From JAFNGF01 sp964567045 (lineage in GTDB: Bacteria; Planctomycetota; Phycisphaerae; Sedimentisphaerales; Anaerobacaceae): a DNA stretch of 64,000 nt. The translations under genes were made by a program, and so were the position numbers. How positions within the stretch are numbered: the first letter of the stretch is position 1; each line of letters starts with the position of its first letter. The notes under the pieces are model-generated. The model did not search any database and was not told the origin of the DNA. It saw nothing but the letters and a program-made list of their open reading frames with translations. The stretch is taken from the NCBI GenBank assembly GCA_964567045.1, contig CAZMLE010000016.1:1-64000 (forward strand). Reading direction: 5' to 3'. Shown one piece after another: positions 61,501-64,000 of this stretch.

Positions 61501-61989
61501 CATTTGTTGCCGAGGTTACGGAGTTCGAGGAAAAAGGACCGCGTTGAGCAGGATATTGAGAAATTACGTGAGGAGATAGCGAATGAGGTTCTGCCAAATG
61601 GGCCTATCAAGTTTCCGGATGGGTTTGTAAAGGGCTGGGGTCGGGTAAGATGTAAAGAGATAGGTGTTCCAGCGGGGCCGTTGAAACTTGGAGAATCATT
61701 TTTTGACAAGCAGGAAATCTGTGATGAAGAAGGAAAACACCTGATGGAGGTTGGCAGCGCAGAAGAAGGCAAGTTTATAGTTTATGCGAAAAAGAAAGAT
61801 GAACTTGTTATAAACATTCCGGAAAAGAGTATAGCATTTAAAAAAGCGGTACAGGACTACGAATTGTACGTGAAGGAGTTGCGGGACAAACTTTACTCTG
61901 CGTTTATCGATAAGTGCGGCGACCATTCTTTGTCGGAGGGTCTGACGCGGCAGGTTTTTGAGGAGTTTGGACTACCGGATATGCAGTAG
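58510..61989 (+). CDS. Single-chain nuclease-DNA adenine methyltransferase (Type IIG-like restriction-modification)
   Basis: 1159 residues. N-terminal PD-(D/E)XK nuclease: FPDVLV (Asp49) and GWELKTP (Glu66, Lys68). Middle: N6-adenine methyltransferase with motif I MDPTCGTGTFLIRSY near residue 370 and motif IV as VGNFPFIRQE near residue 475 (NFPF in place of NPP[FY]), an Eco57I-like arrangement. C-terminal ~550 residues include target-recognition-like segments (GKVADIRRGITTGINEFFYLT). One chain would both methylate and cut DNA. No separate specificity or nuclease gene flanks it. The base composition is more AT-rich and Lys/Glu codon use differs from neighbouring genes, consistent with recent acquisition. 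Confidence 0.87.
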   Translation: MAKTKATEREFQGQVISWIKERINQGGLPFENATNDSSCYGLEKVKFPDVLVTLDFECHRPFCGWELKTPKTDVREKELLKDAVLKAQTLEAKYFVTWNMQTAIIWRTPEKTRAIVSEADKVQEFGPDPRITDVNDVRDKVKTEFLRDMCNRLLVDLGRLHEDERINLPVADRTIFVGLVASASEKMAGTLLGDIGKARRDKSFDKRLEGWAKKQGVNKYDQDYRETLAQQIAYKIIAKILFYLTLRRQNLHLPKMELRGDNYRTSMTKMRQLFQLGLEVDYQAVFEPDITDEIELSQDTAKVIIELTENLAHWSFTLMPLDVIGAVFEKLVPEDARHSLGQYFTPDNLVDLITTFCVRSGDDFVMDPTCGTGTFLIRSYDRLRHLGSRRKPHHQLLDQVWGFDIAGFPAELATINLYRQDLNDYLNFPRVLSKDFFDVMPCQEFEFPPPKKTVRTGDQVKVAVPRFDALVGNFPFIRQELIEKVEKGYKKKLEKVLFESWGKDYSVLFNNNAGNSRVKTEHKLRLSGQADIYAYLFFHAAAHLNLGGRMGFITSNSWLDVAYGYELQRFFLSKFKIIAICESRCEPWFEQSAVNTVFTILERCDEEEEKKNHFVRFVKIKKPLRELFPQNPLTDAQARWNALDAFVAKIEELPDRWRAGLKDGFKKFGPIGAEYVRQPEIISYEDEDARVRMIRQEDLRDEVERAEQTVKWGQYLRGPDIYFEILEKCADKFVPLGKVADIRRGITTGINEFFYLTEDEIRHWGIEKEFLKPVIKSPKECDGITLRKKDLKWFAFLCHKDKSELKGSNALKYIKWAEKQKTSDGKPWPEVESVKGRRNWYELPKREPGLLLVPMVTGASLRCIVNVCKAQVDHNLFEVICEDEDVVDALRMYLNSAVVFVQRELTGRVNLGDGALKVEGIDWERILVPRKELLVNVKEREGKAFEEMNRRSIKDIAAEAKRKDRIQFEKMVSLALGLPEESGGAILEGVVALVEERHLLPRLRSSRKKDRVEQDIEKLREEIANEVLPNGPIKFPDGFVKGWGRVRCKEIGVPAGPLKLGESFFDKQEICDEEGKHLMEVGSAEEGKFIVYAKKKDELVINIPEKSIAFKKAVQDYELYVKELRDKLYSAFIDKCGDHSLSEGLTRQVFEEFGLPDMQ

Positions 61990-62035
61990 GAGAATAAATA
62001 AACCGGCAATGACCTTTGACTACGACGTTCGGGGG

Positions 62036-62120
62036 CAGGCCCTTCGACAAAGTTTACCCCTTCACTGGGTTCAGGGCAGGCTCTGAGCGTGAGCCGAATG
62101 GGCTCAGGGCAGGCTTGGCA
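62036..62120. repeat. Clustered type E repeats
   Basis: CCCTTCGACAAAGTTTACCC and two units around GGTTCAGGGCAGGCTCTGAG / GGGCTCAGGGCAGGCTTGG. Intergenic, between the stop of the R-M gene and the convergent rsmI. Confidence 0.65.
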
Positions 62121-62130
62121 GAAAAAATAT

Positions 62131-62217
62131 CGTAGAGAACCCCCTGCATAAAAGCAGGAGGCATGAACCCGCCAAAACAGGGGACGACCCCCTGCGTAAA
62201 GCAGGGGGCTAAACGGG
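62131..62217. repeat. Two type H repeats, one supplying the rsmI stop codon
   Basis: ACCCCCTGCATAAAAGCAGG and ACCCCCTGCGTAAAGCAGGG followed by GGCTAAAC. The CTAAAC end read on the minus strand contains the TAG stop of rsmI. Confidence 0.75.
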
Positions 62218-62874
62218 GACGCCAGCGATAAGGACGACATATTCGCCTCTGGGCGGGTCCTCAAGATGGGCTAATAACTGCGACAATCGGCCACGTTTGA
62301 CAGATTCAAAAACCTTGGTCAATTCCTTGGCCAGTGCAGCCGGGCGGTCGCCAAAAACATCCAGGGCATCCTGCAAAAAACCACGCAGCCGATACGGACT
62401 CTCATAATAAATAAGTGTGTGCGGCGAATCTTTATCCACCGCTAAAAACTTCCTGCGCTTACTGCTTGTGCGGGGCGGAAAGCCGCGAAAGGTAAAACTG
62501 TGCGTAGCAAGGCCGGATAAAATTAGTGCCATCACAAAAGCGGTAGCACCAGGAATCATCGTCACCTCAAGGCCCGCCTCGATAGCGGAACGAACCAAAA
62601 CAAAGCCCGGATCGGAGATGCCGGGCGTGCCGGAGTTTGTCACCAAAGCGATAGATTTACCCTCTTTCAGTGAGGCGACGATTTTGTTAGCGACTCGGGT
62701 TTCGTTATGCTCGTGGAAAGAGATTTGCGGCTTTTTAATGTCGAAGTGTTTCAGCAATAGGCCGGTCTTGCGGGTATCTTCGCTGGCGATGTAATCGGCC
62801 CGGCGGAGTGTGTCGAGCGCCCGCAAAGAGATGTCGGACAGATTGCCGATGGGGGTGGCCACCAGATAGAGCAT
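62209..62874 (-). CDS. rsmI: 16S rRNA (cytidine-1402-2'-O)-methyltransferase
   Basis: 221 residues. Methylates the ribose of C1402 in 16S rRNA with S-adenosylmethionine. Signature YLVATPIGNLSDISLRALDTL, ADYIASEDTRKTGLLLKHF, SFHEHNE and VTNSGTPGISDPG are intact. The protein ends at EYVVLIAGVPV; the ~55-residue C-terminal helix-turn-helix part of enterobacterial RsmI is absent. Its stop codon lies at the border of a type H repeat, so the original C-terminus may have been trimmed. Confidence 0.94.
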   Translation of the reverse strand: MLYLVATPIGNLSDISLRALDTLRRADYIASEDTRKTGLLLKHFDIKKPQISFHEHNETRVANKIVASLKEGKSIALVTNSGTPGISDPGFVLVRSAIEAGLEVTMIPGATAFVMALILSGLATHSFTFRGFPPRTSSKRRKFLAVDKDSPHTLIYYESPYRLRGFLQDALDVFGDRPAALAKELTKVFESVKRGRLSQLLAHLEDPPRGEYVVLIAGVPV

Positions 62875-62912
62875 TGTTTTGTCCTTGATAAGGTCAGTTC
62901 TACCTTGTGGGG

Positions 62913-62940
62913 CAGATTCTTCGCTTCGCTCAGAATGACA
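62913..62940. repeat. Half unit of repeat family F
   Basis: AGATTCTTCGCTTCGCTCAG followed by AATGACA; matches one arm of 49539-49608. Confidence 0.6.
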
Positions 62941-63071
62941 ATCAGCGGGACTTTACGTACAGTCCTTTACGTCTTTTAGCGAGTATTTTTCGCCCGCCTT
63001 TGGTTCGCCTCCGAGTCCGAAAGCCGCAGGTTCGTATCTTTTTTCTCGTGCTTTTTCGAGGATTCTCCATA

Positions 63072-64000
63072 TTATGCTCGCTCCGCTTGCGTTCGTAGAT
63101 GTTCTTTTGCCTTGTGCAATTTCTGTGAAAAGTCGCCGTTTCTAAACTGCGATGTCCATCTCCTGATAGTGATCCAGCCGCCAAACCGGATCAGGCGGTT
63201 ACGCCAGTCCCGATACCACCGTCTCCAGCCAAACTCAAGATTATGCAGGAAGAAAACCAAGCCGGGGAAAGAAAATATGCTTGCAGCTATCAAGAACATA
63301 TATTTGAACTGATAGAACCTGCCCATAATCTTTTTGACGGAGTTCTGCATCTGGTCGGCGGTCATCGGCTCATCAGGCTCAAACAAAGGAAAGTTGCCGT
63401 CATAGTATTCCCAGCCGACATCATCGGTCGAGTAAATCCTGTTTTGCCTGGCAAGCCTGCGTCTCAATTCCGTCCCGGCCAGAGGGACCGGCAGCAAAAC
63501 CTGCACAGTGTCAATCTTGGCTCTCTTGATGAAAGTCCTGAAATATTTGGCCCGCTCTTTGACCGGCATATTGAAATCCACGCCTTCTGTTTTCGGATAG
63601 CCAAAGATGAACATCCCGTGCACCAGAAATCCAAATTTGTGATATATCCTGGTCAGCGACAGCATATCTTCGGCTCGGACGCGCTTGTTCATAGCCGCTA
63701 ATTCTTCTTCAATCGGCGATTCAAAACCGATGGCTACCATCCTGATACTCGCTTGCTGCATAGCAGCCAGCAGCTCGGGGTCTCTGGCTTTATCCAATCT
63801 TATCTGAACCGTTATGACCAGCCTTCTGTTTATGCTCTTTTGATAATCCCTGAGCATATTACAGAATCTTATCGTCTCATCCCGCTGCTGCCCGAAGAGG
63901 TCGTCAACGATAAAGAAGTGCCTGGCGCTACGCGTCTCGACAAGAAAGCTGATATGCTCAAGCAGTCGCTCAGGCAAGGCGTATCTTGGCTTACCCTTGA
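63072..64000 (-). CDS. Radical SAM protein, C-terminal part, runs off the window
   Basis: The frame is open to the end of the window, so the N-terminus with the CxxxCxxC cluster motif lies outside. Visible: FIVDDLFGQQRDETIRFCNMLRD, ITVQIRLDKARDPELLAAM, VAIGFESPIEEELAAMNK and HGMFIFGYPKTEGVDF, which are typical barrel strands of B12-binding-domain radical SAM proteins (MiaB-like or BchE-like class). After a linker a hydrophobic segment (FKYMFLIAASIFSFPGLVFFL) and a basic tail follow. Methylation or another radical modification of a lipid or hopanoid is possible; the substrate is not deducible. Confidence 0.85.
   Translation of the reverse strand, partial: KGKPRYALPERLLEHISFLVETRSARHFFIVDDLFGQQRDETIRFCNMLRDYQKSINRRLVITVQIRLDKARDPELLAAMQQASIRMVAIGFESPIEEELAAMNKRVRAEDMLSLTRIYHKFGFLVHGMFIFGYPKTEGVDFNMPVKERAKYFRTFIKRAKIDTVQVLLPVPLAGTELRRRLARQNRIYSTDDVGWEYYDGNFPLFEPDEPMTADQMQNSVKKIMGRFYQFKYMFLIAASIFSFPGLVFFLHNLEFGWRRWYRDWRNRLIRFGGWITIRRWTSQFRNGDFSQKLHKAKEHLRTQAERA

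Noticed and set aside
1..64000. CRISPR arrays, tRNA and rRNA genes
   Set aside because: I looked for regularly spaced direct repeats, cloverleaf-like runs and rRNA-conserved stretches and saw none; the short repeats present are dispersed palindromes without uniform spacers. A tRNAscan and CRISPR search would settle this.

Overview
The window looks like chromosomal DNA of a free-living planctomycete of the class Phycisphaerae (Sedimentisphaerales-like), probably from a metagenome assembly. The reasons are several secreted proteins ending in a short dockerin-like segment (xxDFKDFxxxAxxWL), three prepilin-like proteins with the FTLIELLVVIA leader, many secreted hydrolases including large FAD-dependent and alpha-2-macroglobulin-like proteins, and a moderate GC content. 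This taxonomic call is inference from protein style; no rRNA or tRNA gene was seen.

Layout. 2-736: 3' end of a glycoside-hydrolase-like gene. 733-12493 (minus): a tightly packed operon of eight genes encoding nine secreted amidohydrolase modules, only one of which keeps the full set of metal ligands I could look for. It is divergent from 12825-15584 (plus), a dipeptidyl-peptidase IV whose N-terminus resembles the tail of an M14 carboxypeptidase. 15717-19720 (plus): a BASS transporter and housekeeping genes asd, truA and a GT4 glycosyltransferase. 19856-22744: an unrecognised ORF, two intact DUF3795 genes, an EF-hand protein on the other strand, and a third DUF3795 gene broken by a 182-bp MITE with 18-bp terminal inverted repeats and a 5-bp target duplication. 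22773-26352: a GH5-like enzyme, a Tat-exported TIM-barrel protein, a membrane protein and a fragment of a dockerin-type secreted protein. 26520-32369 (minus): a pseudopilin and a 1630-residue LamG/alpha-2-macroglobulin protein with a metazoan-style GCGEQ thioester.

32763-34386 (plus): an esterase fused to an iodothyronine-deiodinase-like domain. This gene carries an in-frame UGA at the selenocysteine position, followed by a stem-loop with bacterial SECIS geometry, and a +1 frameshift in a T7 run between the two domains. 34391-45808: a carbohydrate-oriented stretch (GH32, M50 protease, threonine aldolase, two pseudopilins, a CE15-like esterase, a 45-residue lipoprotein, a GH5-like enzyme, SppA, DUF2961/GH172). 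45891-52391 (minus): a six-gene sugar or amino-sugar catabolic operon (XylA-type isomerase, PIG-L deacetylase, NagB-like, PfkB kinase, DUF4432, mannitol-dehydrogenase-like). 52485-64000: a glycosyltransferase, a double FAD oxidoreductase lipoprotein, an LpxL-type acyltransferase, a solitary single-chain nuclease-methyltransferase (Type IIG-like), RsmI and a partial radical-SAM protein.

The whole window is peppered with short palindromic repeats of about ten families (labelled A-K, N below). Many lie in frame inside genes, preferentially in signal peptides, in linkers just before the mature domain, and at C-termini. Letters are my own labels.
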